Assembly: GCA_947455025.1 (NCBI GenBank)
Contig: CANGLU010000011.1
Location: forward strand, 1 to 60,655
Source: Hyphomicrobiales bacterium
Lineage (GTDB): Bacteria > Pseudomonadota > Alphaproteobacteria > Rhizobiales > Beijerinckiaceae
Reading direction: 5' to 3'
Length of the DNA stretch: 60,655 nucleotides
Positions 8,243-16,452 of the stretch are shown here, in pieces. A program made the position numbers and the translations under genes. The notes beneath the pieces are model-generated. The model was not told where the DNA came from and did not search any database. It worked only from the letters and a program-made list of their open reading frames with translations. Numbering within the stretch: the stretch's first letter is position 1; every line of letters begins with the position of its first letter.

Positions 8243-9996
8243 GATTTTATGGTCGCCAATTTGACGCTAACAGGGTTTTGGGGAACAGGGTGTTGCTCGT
8301 TTCTAAGCGAGCGCAAAACGTCATCTTTTGGTCCGAAGGCACGGAGTTTGCCCGCTTCGATCACGGCAATCAGATCGACATTGGCAATGGCGCTTGAACG
8401 ATGGGCGATGAGCACGACAATTCCGCCGCGCTGTTTGATGGATGAAAGGGCAGCCGAAAGGGCCGCCTCGCCATCGGCATCGAGATTGGAGTTTGGCTCA
8501 TCGAGCACTACCAAAAATGGCGAGCCGTAGAGCGCTCGCGCAAGCCCGATGCGTTGCCTTTGTCCGGCGGACAGAACCGCGCCGTTTTCGCCGATGGCCG
8601 TTTCATATCCTTTATCCATGCCGATAATCATGGTGTGGACATTGGCCGCCATCGCCGCATCAATGATCATTTGCGGCGTTGCATCGGGATCGAACCGCGC
8701 GATGTTTTGCGCGATTGTGCCTTCGAACAATTCGACATCTTGGGGCAGATAGCCCGTAAAGCGGCCACGCTCTTCATCGTCCCATTGATCAAGACGGGCG
8801 CCATCGAGTCTAATATCGCCTGCAAGCGGGCTCCAGACCCCCGCAATGGCACGCGCCAACGTCGATTTGCCGGCAGCGCTGGGGCCGATAACGCCAAGGG
8901 CTTGGCCTGCATCAATATCAAACGACATGTTTTTAAGGATGGCCGCATCGATGCCCGGGGCTCCGACGTAAAGGCCCGATAGGGACAGATGCTGCCGAGG
9001 CACAGGCAGCGCCATGGTTTTGGCGCGCACGGGAACGCGGCTAAACAAGAGCTCCAACCGCTCTATGCCCTTGCGGGCCGCTACAAAGCCTTTCCAATGG
9101 GCGATGACGCCTTCAAGCGGAGCGAGCGCCCGTGTCGACGTGATCGAGGCCGCTATGATGGCGCCCGCCGACATATCGCCGCGCAACACGCTATACGCAC
9201 CCAAAGCCAAAATACCCGATTGCATAACCAGACGGAAAATGCGGGTAAGCGTGGCAAGCCCGTTTGATTTATCCGTCATGGTTTGTTGCTTCGACAGATA
9301 GGCGGCATTCGCATCGGAGAAGGCAGCGCCAAGCCGCTTTCCCAAGCCCATCGCTTTGACAATTTCGGCGTTGCGATGTCCGGCTTCCGCCAAAAGCGAA
9401 CGGCGCGAATTGGCCTGCGCCGCTTCATTGTTCAACCGAACCGTTACCGCATCCGCACCAATGGTCAGCACGGCAAGAAAGATAGCGCCTATGACCGTGA
9501 CATAGGCCAGAAGGGGATTGAGAAGATAAATCAGCAGAAGATAAACGGGCATCCATGGCAGATCGAGAAAGGCTGCAGGACCAGTGCCGGAAATGAAAGC
9601 GCGCACCGCATCCAGATCCCGCATCGCTTGCATGCCATCGGCAGTGCTGCGGGCGGCCGTCATCGGTAATGCGGCGATGACTTGAAACAGGCGCGAGCTC
9701 AACCGCTCGTGAAAATCCGTACCTGCACGGCTGACCACGAGGCCGCGAATATAATCAAGCAGGCCTTGGACAGAATAGAGAAAAAGACCACCGATTGATA
9801 ATGCAATCAATGTTGGTACCGAATGGGAGGCGAGCACGCGGTCATAGACCTGAAGCATAAAAAGCGGACCGGTGAGATAGAGAAGATTGATAAAGCCAGA
9901 CACAATGCCGATGCCACCCAAAAGCGACCACAAAAAGCTCAGTGCTTTACGAATTTCATGAGTGCCCGCGCCGGGAGCGTGATGGGGCTTCGGCAT
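8239..9996 (-). CDS. Type I secretion permease/ATPase (PrtD/PrsD family)
   Basis: A 585-residue ABC exporter: an N-terminal membrane domain with about six helices (20-310), then an ABC domain (330-585). The ABC domain has Walker A GPSAAGKST, signature LSAGQRQRIGLARALY, Walker B FLVVLDEP and the switch histidine in IAHR. It lacks the N-terminal C39 peptidase-like domain of HlyB, as is usual for PrtD/PrsD-type exporters. The start at 9996 has AAGGGAG upstream. It is the first gene of a two-gene operon with the adaptor and is divergent from the GH16-RTX gene, which lacks a Sec signal and is the obvious substrate. Confidence 0.92.
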   Translation of the reverse strand: MPKPHHAPGAGTHEIRKALSFLWSLLGGIGIVSGFINLLYLTGPLFMLQVYDRVLASHSVPTLIALSIGGLFLYSVQGLLDYIRGLVVSRAGTDFHERLSSRLFQVIAALPMTAARSTADGMQAMRDLDAVRAFISGTGPAAFLDLPWMPVYLLLIYLLNPLLAYVTVIGAIFLAVLTIGADAVTVRLNNEAAQANSRRSLLAEAGHRNAEIVKAMGLGKRLGAAFSDANAAYLSKQQTMTDKSNGLATLTRIFRLVMQSGILALGAYSVLRGDMSAGAIIAASITSTRALAPLEGVIAHWKGFVAARKGIERLELLFSRVPVRAKTMALPVPRQHLSLSGLYVGAPGIDAAILKNMSFDIDAGQALGVIGPSAAGKSTLARAIAGVWSPLAGDIRLDGARLDQWDDEERGRFTGYLPQDVELFEGTIAQNIARFDPDATPQMIIDAAMAANVHTMIIGMDKGYETAIGENGAVLSAGQRQRIGLARALYGSPFLVVLDEPNSNLDADGEAALSAALSSIKQRGGIVVLIAHRSSAIANVDLIAVIEAGKLRAFGPKDDVLRSLRNEQHPVPQNPVSVKLATIKS

Positions 9997-10232
9997 CTAT
10001 ATTCTCCCTTCGAAAGGCAAAGCGCTGCAAGGCTTTAAAAGCGCGTCGGGTGATTTATCATAGTTGTCGTGTTTTTCTTATTAGGTTTTTAATGTGTTTT
10101 AATAATGATAATTTTTTATATAAGTAAAATATCTTAATTTAGCCATGTTATAGTTGAGTTTAAGCTTTTTAATTATTGTATATATTTCATATATTTATTA
10201 TTTTTTATTATAAAAATTTCTTTTTTATTTGA

Positions 10233-10246
10233 CGGATACATATCCG
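10233..10246 (+). repeat. Leader hairpin 1 (CGGATA-CA-TATCCG)
   Basis: Perfect 6-bp inverted repeat with a two-base centre at the junction of the AT-rich block and the glycanase leader. As DNA it could be an operator half-site pair; as RNA the two-base loop is too tight unless the inner pairs open. Confidence 0.5.
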
Positions 10247-10255
10247 TATTCCTAC

Positions 10256-10275
10256 GGTCCGGATTAAACCGGACC
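10256..10275 (+). repeat. Leader hairpin 2 (GGTCCGG-ATTAAA-CCGGACC)
   Basis: Perfect 7-bp GC-rich stem with a 6-base loop, expected to fold stably in RNA. It sits about 95 bases before the chosen glycanase start. No T run follows, so it is not an ordinary terminator; an mRNA-stabilising or regulatory stem is more likely. Confidence 0.6.
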
Positions 10276-10280
10276 CAATA

Positions 10281-10312
10281 TCCGGTGACATGATCACTTT
10301 TCTTTCACCGGA
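10281..10312 (+). repeat. Leader hairpin 3 (TCCGGTGA ... TCACCGGA)
   Basis: Perfect 8-bp inverted repeat with a 16-base spacer, the third consecutive stem in the glycanase leader. It shares the TCCGG core with hairpin 2, so the arms could pair in alternative ways. Confidence 0.6.
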
Positions 10313-10370
10313 TTTCCGGACCCCTCCGTCTGCACCGCTTTTGGTGCTGATCGGTGTCCGCGAAAGGATT

Positions 10371-11942
10371 ATGACGATGACGATCGATCCGAAAAATCTG
10401 GCCGCTACGGCGACCCTTACCTTTGATGACGAGTTCAACACGTTCAGCATGTGGAACGGAACAAGCGGAACCTGGCAGACCTCCTATCCCTGGTCTCCGG
10501 CGAGCGGTGGCACCAATGCTCCCAATCACGAGCTTGAGTGGTACATCAACCCCGCTTACGCACCGACGAGTTCGGTTAATCCGTTCAGCGATACGAATGG
10601 TGTGCTCACCATCGAAGCCAAGCCGGCATCGGCCACGATTCAATCGATAACCGGATTGCCTTATACGTCCGGCATTATCACAACCGATCATTCCTTTTCA
10701 CAGACCTATGGCTATTTTGAAATGCGGGCGCAATTGCCCACCGGGCAAGGCATTTGGCCGGCCTTTTGGCTCTTGCCTGTCGACCAATCCTGGCCGCCGG
10801 AAATCGATGTGATGGAAGTGATTGGCTCAAGCCCGAATGAGCTCAACACAACGGTGCATTACGGCAATAATCAAGCCACCGGATTCGTGGTGAATGAACC
10901 CGGTATGACCACCGGCTTTCATACCTACGGCGTTGATTGGGAGCCTGATTATATAACCTGGTATTTTGACGGTAATGCCGTTTCCAAAACCCCAACGCCT
11001 GCGGGGATGAACAAGCCGATGTATATGTTGGCCAATCTCGCAGTAGGCGGCGATTGGCCGGGTGCACCCAACAGCACAACGCCGTTTCCGGCCGATATGA
11101 AAATTGATTATATTCGGGCCTATTCCTCGGTACCGGGCGGCGGCACTACCCCTCCACCTGTCACGCCTCCACCTGTTACGCCTCCCCCCGTTACTCCGCC
11201 ACCACCCAGCACGACGCAGCATCTTTTTGATCTGCCGACCACGGCTGCAACAACGCATTTGATCACCGGAACATCCGGCAATGATGTGTTGACCGCCACG
11301 AGCACGCATACGTATTTCGACAGCTGGGGTGGCAATGACACGATGACGGGGCTCGGCAATGATGTGTTTGAAATCTATTCCAGCAAAAACATCATCAAAG
11401 AAGCAGCAGGCTCCGGCATTAATACGGTCAATAGCGGATCGACGAGCTTTGTCCTGCCTGACAATGTTCAAAACATCACGCTGATTGGCAATGGTGGTAA
11501 TCACAATAACGGATCACAAAGTGCAACGGGCAACGGCCTTGATAATTTAATGATCTCGAACTCGACATCCTATGGCAATACGCTGATCGGAAATGTGGGC
11601 AATGATGAATTGATTGCCGGCAAAGGTGCCGATGTTTTGACCGGCGGAACGGGTGCGGATGAGTTTGTCTTCAAAGCCCTGCCGACCAAAGCCGGACATG
11701 TGACCGATTTCACCGCTGGAACGGATATGCTCGATTTACGCGGCATTTTCAAAACAGCGGGTTATACGAGCAACGATCCCATCGCCGACAGCCATCTCAT
11801 TTTAACAGCCAATGCGAATGGCGGCACGGCGGTCTATTATGACGCGTCGGGCAATCCAACGGGAACCAAGGTTTTGATCACCACGCTTGATCACGTCCTT
11901 CCCTCCGCTTTGCATCTTCAAAGCGATATCTGGTTTGTATAA
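10371..11942 (+). CDS. Secreted GH16 beta-glycanase with Pro-rich linker and RTX-type C-terminus
   Basis: A 523-residue extracellular enzyme that should cleave beta-1,3/1,4-linked glucans or exopolysaccharide. The GH16 domain (about 15-252) carries EIDVMEV with Glu144 as expected nucleophile, Asp146, and Glu149 as acid/base. A linker of PPPVT repeats (261-280) joins a C-terminal region with calcium-binding RTX-like repeats (GNVGNDELIAGKGADVLTGG) and a type I secretion tail. There is no Sec signal. The chosen start, ATG at 10371 (MTMTIDPKN), follows AAAGGATT; the frame extends 27 codons upstream into the hairpin leader. The domain mix matches rhizobial ExsH/Ply-type glycanases exported by PrsDE, encoded divergently here. 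Confidence 0.9.
   Translation: MTMTIDPKNLAATATLTFDDEFNTFSMWNGTSGTWQTSYPWSPASGGTNAPNHELEWYINPAYAPTSSVNPFSDTNGVLTIEAKPASATIQSITGLPYTSGIITTDHSFSQTYGYFEMRAQLPTGQGIWPAFWLLPVDQSWPPEIDVMEVIGSSPNELNTTVHYGNNQATGFVVNEPGMTTGFHTYGVDWEPDYITWYFDGNAVSKTPTPAGMNKPMYMLANLAVGGDWPGAPNSTTPFPADMKIDYIRAYSSVPGGGTTPPPVTPPPVTPPPVTPPPPSTTQHLFDLPTTAATTHLITGTSGNDVLTATSTHTYFDSWGGNDTMTGLGNDVFEIYSSKNIIKEAAGSGINTVNSGSTSFVLPDNVQNITLIGNGGNHNNGSQSATGNGLDNLMISNSTSYGNTLIGNVGNDELIAGKGADVLTGGTGADEFVFKALPTKAGHVTDFTAGTDMLDLRGIFKTAGYTSNDPIADSHLILTANANGGTAVYYDASGNPTGTKVLITTLDHVLPSALHLQSDIWFV
11151..11210 (+). repeat. 15-bp tandem repeat encoding PPPVT linker
   Basis: Three in-frame 15-bp units encode PPPVT and a fourth diverged unit encodes PPPPS. 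The first two units differ by one base, indicating recent slippage or duplication. It forms the rigid linker between the catalytic and secretion domains of the glycanase. Confidence 0.9.
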
Positions 11943-11986
11943 GACCGATTAAGCCTTTACCCGACGACTTTTCGATGCAGAATACC

Positions 11987-12025
11987 CATCGTGAGCAATC
12001 AAGCTCACGATGGAATTTTGTTGTC
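11987..12025 (+). terminator. Terminator of the glycanase gene
   Basis: A perfect 10-bp stem (CATCGTGAGC at 11987-11996, GCTCACGATG at 12003-12012) with loop AATCAA is followed by GAATTTTGTTG. It lies 45 bp after the glycanase stop. It swallows the first ATG (12010) of the next open frame, which argues against that codon as a start. The T run is imperfect. Confidence 0.7.
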
Positions 12026-12027
12026 TC

Positions 12028-13257
12028 ATGTCTGGTTTAAATCGCTCACCTCACTTTGCACCCATGCCGCACCGCGCGCTTTGCACGGATTGCGGTATTT
12101 CCCGCTCAAGCGAACCGGAGCGATGCGGTAAAGCCTGCCAGTTCATCGCGCCCGATTATGACGCTCTTGAAACAGCAGTGCATGGAAGGGCGCGTGACCC
12201 GCGGCGTACCGATGAACTCTTCTTCGGTCCTTTTAAGCGGATGGTGCGGGCCTCGCTTGCCAAGCCGCTCGCTGGCGCGCAATGGACCGGCATCACGACG
12301 CGGTTGGCCGAGCGGTTGCTTGAAGAAGGCGCGATTGATGCGGTGCTGACCATGGCACCCGACCCTTCCGATAAATGGCGTCCGGTTCCGGTGCTCGTCA
12401 CCAAAGCGGAAGACATGGCGCACTGCCGTGGTATGCGGATGGGCTATGCGCCGCTGCTCGCTTTGCTGGAGCCTGCACTTGAACAAGGGTTCAAGCGGTT
12501 GGCGATTATCGGAATCCCGTGCCAGATTTATGCGCTCCGGGCGCTTGAAAAGGAATTGGGTTTTGAGCGGCTCTATGTGATTGGAACGCCATGCTCGGAC
12601 AATACAACCACGGCAAATTTCCATGATTTTTTGAATCTTCTGTCGGATGAGCCCGAGACCATTACCTATCTCGAATTTCGCGCTGATTATCACGTCGAAC
12701 TGCGCTTTAACGATGGGCGCATGAAGACCATTCCGTTCCTGCAATTGCCGCTCTCGACGCTGCCGCCTGACTTTTTTCCGCTGACCTGTCGCACCTGTGT
12801 CGATTACACCAATGTGCTCGCCGATATCACGGTTGGCTATATGGGCGGACAAGGCGAGCAATGGCTATTGGTGCGCAACGAACGCGGCGAAGAGCTATTG
12901 CGCCTTCTGGGCGACGAGGTGCGTCTGTCAGCGCCAGGCAATGCCGGAAAACGCAAAGGCGCGGTAACGGGCTTTATGGCGAATGTCGAACGCGCGGCAG
13001 GGGGATTGCCCTTGCGCAAAATGCCCGACTGGCTTCGCCCGATTGTTGGCTGGTTGATGCCGAAGATCGGGCCGCGTGGACTGGAATTTGCGCGGGCGCG
13101 GGTGGAGATGAAAGCGATTGAAACCATCCTCCATCTGCGCCGTCACATGCCCCGCAAAATGAAAAATATGGTGCCGCCGCATGTCTGGAAATTGGTTGAG
13201 CCTTATGGGCTGAAGCCCGATGAGGGCGAACGACCCGTCGACGCCGAGGCGCGGTGA
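12028..13257 (+). CDS. FrhB/BciB-HCAR family iron-sulfur flavoprotein reductase
   Basis: A 409-residue protein of the coenzyme F420 hydrogenase beta-subunit family. Near the N-terminus are CTDCG (Cys19, Cys22) and CGKAC (Cys33, Cys37). Later come GIPCQIYAL, GTPCSDN and CRTCVDYTNVLADITVGYMG. These fit the pattern of BciB (divinyl chlorophyllide 8-vinyl reductase) and 7-hydroxymethyl-chlorophyll reductase, which use 4Fe-4S clusters and FAD. I take ATG 12028 because the earlier in-frame ATG (12010) lies inside the preceding terminator; ATG 12064 is also possible. No photosynthesis genes adjoin it, so the substrate stays open. The stop overlaps the next gene by 4 bases. Confidence 0.8.
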   Translation: MSGLNRSPHFAPMPHRALCTDCGISRSSEPERCGKACQFIAPDYDALETAVHGRARDPRRTDELFFGPFKRMVRASLAKPLAGAQWTGITTRLAERLLEEGAIDAVLTMAPDPSDKWRPVPVLVTKAEDMAHCRGMRMGYAPLLALLEPALEQGFKRLAIIGIPCQIYALRALEKELGFERLYVIGTPCSDNTTTANFHDFLNLLSDEPETITYLEFRADYHVELRFNDGRMKTIPFLQLPLSTLPPDFFPLTCRTCVDYTNVLADITVGYMGGQGEQWLLVRNERGEELLRLLGDEVRLSAPGNAGKRKGAVTGFMANVERAAGGLPLRKMPDWLRPIVGWLMPKIGPRGLEFARARVEMKAIETILHLRRHMPRKMKNMVPPHVWKLVEPYGLKPDEGERPVDAEAR

Positions 13258-14789
13258 AGGCGATGCGCCGGATCTTATCGCTTCTCATTGGTGCATGTGC
13301 ATGCCTAGCGATTGGGTTGTCCGTTTTTCAGCTTCATCAAGCGGTCGATGGTCTTGTGACACGCGATGTGGAGATTGGTACCATCCCTGCCCGGATCTTT
13401 GAGGCGCAAGTCCACACCGCTGCGCCTGTTGTTGTCATCGCGCACGGCTTTGCGGGATCGCAGCAATTGATGCAATCCTTTGCCATCGCGCTTGCCCGCA
13501 ATGGCTATGTTGCCGTGACGTTTGATTTTGCAGGCCATGGGCGCAATCCTGCACCGCTGACTGGCAGCATAACGGAAGAAACGGGTGCGACCGAAAGTTT
13601 GCTCGCCGAGCTCGAAAAAGTAGTCGCCTATGCGCGGCCATTGGGTGATGGGCGGCTTGCGGTGCTGGGGCATTCCATGGCGTCCGATATTGTCGTCCGA
13701 TTTGCTCAAAAAACGCCTGATATCGCAGCAACGATTGCTGTATCGATGTTTTCGCCGGTTGTAACGGCGGCATCACCGCGCAATCTCCTCGTGATTGTTG
13801 GCGATTGGGAAGGCATGTTGAAAGATGAAGCGTTAAGGGCTGTTTCGCTGTCCACCGCACCTAGCAACGCCGAAGCGTCGATGCTTTATGGCGACCCGTT
13901 AAAGGGCACCGCGCGTGAGGCTGTTTTTATTTCGCATACTGAACATGTGAGTGTGCTCTTTGCCCGTGAAAGCCTGCGTGCGGCTGTTGAATGGCTTGAT
14001 GCCTGCTTTGCTATCAAACGAAGCGCGCCGCTCCAACTTGACGCGCGCGGGCCGTGGATTGCGCTTTTAATTGCGGGTGCGGTGCTGCTGGGGTGGCGTG
14101 CGTCCACCACACTTCCGAAGGTAGCGCATGAACCCTCCGGTGCCGATCTCCCTTGGCGCCAATTATGGGCGCCGATGCTGGCGCCGGCCATCCTCACGCC
14201 TCTGCTGTTGCGATTTGTGCCTACTCATTTCTTGCCGGTTCTCGTGGCTGATTATCTTGCGGTACACTTTGCCGTTTATGGCTTAATCACCTTCGCCCTG
14301 TTGGCCTTTATGACGCGGTCTGTGCCGCTTTTAACGGTGCAGGGCCGCCTTCCTTATCGCCTGCTGGCGTCCGTGTTGATGGTTGTGGCGTATGAAGCTT
14401 TGGCCTTGTTTTGGCCGCTTGATCATTATTTTACGAATTTTGCGCCTTCCCTCCATCGCGCTTCGATAACACTCGCGATGTTCATCGGTACGGTGTGTTA
14501 TTTTGTGAGCGATGAATGGCTCACGCGCGGAACACATTCGGGGCGCGGCGCCTATGCGCTGAGTAAATTTGTATTTCTTGTTTCGCTCGGCATGGCAACC
14601 GCGCTTGATTTTGAGCGGTTGTTTTTTCTGATCATCATCATCCCCGTGATCGTGCTGTTTTTCCTGATCTTCGGGCTTTTTAGTTCGTGGATTTATAAGC
14701 GCACGGGCGACCCGCTGGTGGCAGGCATCGCCCATGCGGTTGCTTTTGCGTGGGCGATCGGTGTCACCTTCCCGATTTTGGCAGGATAG
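13254..14789 (+). CDS. Alpha/beta hydrolase fused to a multi-pass membrane domain
   Basis: A 511-residue protein. After an N-terminal hydrophobic anchor (about 5-25) comes an alpha/beta hydrolase fold (about 55-250). It has VIAHGFAGSQQ (oxyanion region), FDFAGHGRN and the nucleophile elbow GHSMAS, and a late histidine in SHTEHVS. From about residue 265 to the end the chain is strongly hydrophobic, with roughly six to seven predicted helices (by eye) and no recognised transporter motif. The start is GTG at 13254, overlapping the previous stop as GTGA; ATG 13263 is an alternative. It should be a membrane-tethered esterase or thioesterase-like enzyme of unknown substrate. Confidence 0.75.
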   Translation: MKAMRRILSLLIGACACLAIGLSVFQLHQAVDGLVTRDVEIGTIPARIFEAQVHTAAPVVVIAHGFAGSQQLMQSFAIALARNGYVAVTFDFAGHGRNPAPLTGSITEETGATESLLAELEKVVAYARPLGDGRLAVLGHSMASDIVVRFAQKTPDIAATIAVSMFSPVVTAASPRNLLVIVGDWEGMLKDEALRAVSLSTAPSNAEASMLYGDPLKGTAREAVFISHTEHVSVLFARESLRAAVEWLDACFAIKRSAPLQLDARGPWIALLIAGAVLLGWRASTTLPKVAHEPSGADLPWRQLWAPMLAPAILTPLLLRFVPTHFLPVLVADYLAVHFAVYGLITFALLAFMTRSVPLLTVQGRLPYRLLASVLMVVAYEALALFWPLDHYFTNFAPSLHRASITLAMFIGTVCYFVSDEWLTRGTHSGRGAYALSKFVFLVSLGMATALDFERLFFLIIIIPVIVLFFLIFGLFSSWIYKRTGDPLVAGIAHAVAFAWAIGVTFPILAG

Positions 14790-14812
14790 CGACACCGATT
14801 AATCGCAATCGA

Positions 14813-16207
14813 TCAAGGCGATGTTGATTCAATGCCAACCGTCGCGGCGCGATCTTCCATCGTTTCAAGATCTGTGTGACGCGTTTCTTTGACGAAATAC
14901 AAAGCGATAAACGTCAATAGCCCGAGGCACGAAAGATAATAGCCAACGGCGCCCGGACCATATTGTTTGGCAAGCCATGCGGCCATAAAGGGCGTTAATG
15001 CTGCACCCAAAATCGAGGCCACATTATAGGCGATACCCGAACCTGTGTAGCGCGTATTGGTTGGGAAAAGCTCCGGCAAGAAGGCGGCCATGGGGCCGAA
15101 GGTCAACCCCATCAGCGTCATGCCAAGGCTCAAGAACACGAGCATCAAGGGCAAATTGGCCGTCTCTGCCGATCCCATCGTTGAAGGCGACAGGAATGGG
15201 CCGAAAGTGAGGCCGAAGAGGATGATGCCCGACGTTACCATCAATAAGAGTTTGCGACGGCCCAAGCGGTCCGCCAAAGCGCCCGACACGGGAATGAAGG
15301 CCGCAAAGAACAAGACCGAGATCAGTTGCAACGTCAAAAACGGACGATAGCCAATGCCAAGGGCACCGAGCTGAACCTTGCCGATGGCATAGGACAAGAT
15401 CCACGTCGTCATCGTGTAGAAAATGCCATAAGTGGCGACCATGCTGAAGGTGCCGAGCAAAATCTGACGAGGGTTATTCGCAAAGACACGAAACAGGGGC
15501 GAACGAACGCGCTCGCCGCGCGCAGCCGCCCGCGTGAACACCGGCGTTTCAAAGAGCGCAAGGCGAACATAAAGCCCAACGAGAACGAGAGCGATCGACA
15601 CCAAAAACGGAATGCGCCATCCCCACACGAAGAACGGATCATCCGCTGCCGATTTGGTGGAGTCGAAAGCGAAGAGATAGGTCAAAATCAAAAAGAAGCC
15701 GTTGGCAAGAATGAAGCCAAATGGCGCGCCAAGTTGCGGCCACATGGCAGCACGTGCCCGCTTGCCGGGCTCTGCCGTCTCGGCGGCCAATAGAGCCGCA
15801 CCTGACCATTCCCCGCCAAGACCAAGGCCCTGACTAAAGCGCAAAATTGTCAATAAGACCGGCGCGAAAAGCCCTACTTGCTGATAGGAAGGAAGCAGGC
15901 CGATGATGAAGGTGGCAAGGCCCATCAAGAGCAAGGAGCCGACAAGGGTTGTCTTGCGGCCAATCCGATCGCCGAAATGACCGAAGAGAACGGAGCCAAC
16001 GGGGCGCGCGAGAAAGGCGACGCCAAAGGTGGCCATCGACGCCAGAAGCGCCGAATTGCCCTCGCTGGCCGGAAAGAACAGGCTTGGAAAGACCGAAACG
16101 GCGGCCGTGGCGTAGATATAAAAATCGTAGAACTCGATTGTCGTGCCAACAAGGCTTGCAAAGATAATTTGCGCTTTCGAGTTTTGAGCTGGCAAATTCT
16201 GATTCAC
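14813..16207 (-). CDS. MFS transporter, metabolite:H+ symporter (MHS) type
   Basis: A 464-residue 12-helix carrier. The loop 2-3 motif GHFGDRIGRKTTLVGS and the opening SLVGTTIEFYDFYIYATAA are typical of the MHS branch (ShiA, ProP, KgtP, citrate and dicarboxylate carriers). It imports a small organic acid or zwitterion with protons; the exact substrate cannot be read. The start is GTG 16207 with AGGAAT upstream. The end is convergent with the hydrolase-membrane gene (23-bp gap), and the start is divergent from the BLUF gene. Confidence 0.88.
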   Translation of the reverse strand: MNQNLPAQNSKAQIIFASLVGTTIEFYDFYIYATAAVSVFPSLFFPASEGNSALLASMATFGVAFLARPVGSVLFGHFGDRIGRKTTLVGSLLLMGLATFIIGLLPSYQQVGLFAPVLLTILRFSQGLGLGGEWSGAALLAAETAEPGKRARAAMWPQLGAPFGFILANGFFLILTYLFAFDSTKSAADDPFFVWGWRIPFLVSIALVLVGLYVRLALFETPVFTRAAARGERVRSPLFRVFANNPRQILLGTFSMVATYGIFYTMTTWILSYAIGKVQLGALGIGYRPFLTLQLISVLFFAAFIPVSGALADRLGRRKLLLMVTSGIILFGLTFGPFLSPSTMGSAETANLPLMLVFLSLGMTLMGLTFGPMAAFLPELFPTNTRYTGSGIAYNVASILGAALTPFMAAWLAKQYGPGAVGYYLSCLGLLTFIALYFVKETRHTDLETMEDRAATVGIESTSP

Positions 16208-16452
16208 GGCACCATTCCTATGTTATCGTCGCTAGCCCTGAAGGCTGCGAACCGCGCAATAACGTTTCCCCGACGTCGCTATGCCGCATGTAAGCCAGCA
16301 TCAGCGTTTCTGTTTTTCACCATTCCGCCACTAACGTCAACTCGGGAGCAATGGCCGTTTTGAGGCGGATAAATCCAAAATGCTAACAGGTTCGTAGTGA
16401 CTTTTGAACAGCTGTGGCCAACAGTGTTCATGGTTGATGTCATTGGTTCGAG

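Larger units (their letters stand above)
9997..10370. promoter_or_regulatory. AT-rich divergent promoter and structured leader of the glycanase gene
   Basis: The gap splits in two. About 10060-10230 is extremely AT-rich (runs of T, A and TATA-like blocks), unlike anything nearby, and must hold the divergent promoters. About 10233-10312 is GC-rich and packed with inverted repeats (listed separately) that would sit in the 5' untranslated region of the glycanase mRNA. The AT block could bind an H-NS/MucR/Ros-type silencer, which is inference. Confidence 0.6.

Noticed and set aside
11151-11210. Regular short repeats that might suggest a CRISPR-like array
   Set aside because: The units are contiguous, in frame, 15 bp long and without spacers; they encode the PPPVT linker.
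10827-11504. 225-codon antisense frame under the GH16 glycanase
   Set aside because: The sense frame carries the catalytic motif and linker; the antisense product is a reverse reading of it and includes the linker repeat.
12028-13257. A photosynthesis gene cluster anchored by the BciB-like gene
   Set aside because: No bch, crt or puf genes are adjacent. The BLUF gene 3 kb away is not specific evidence of phototrophy.
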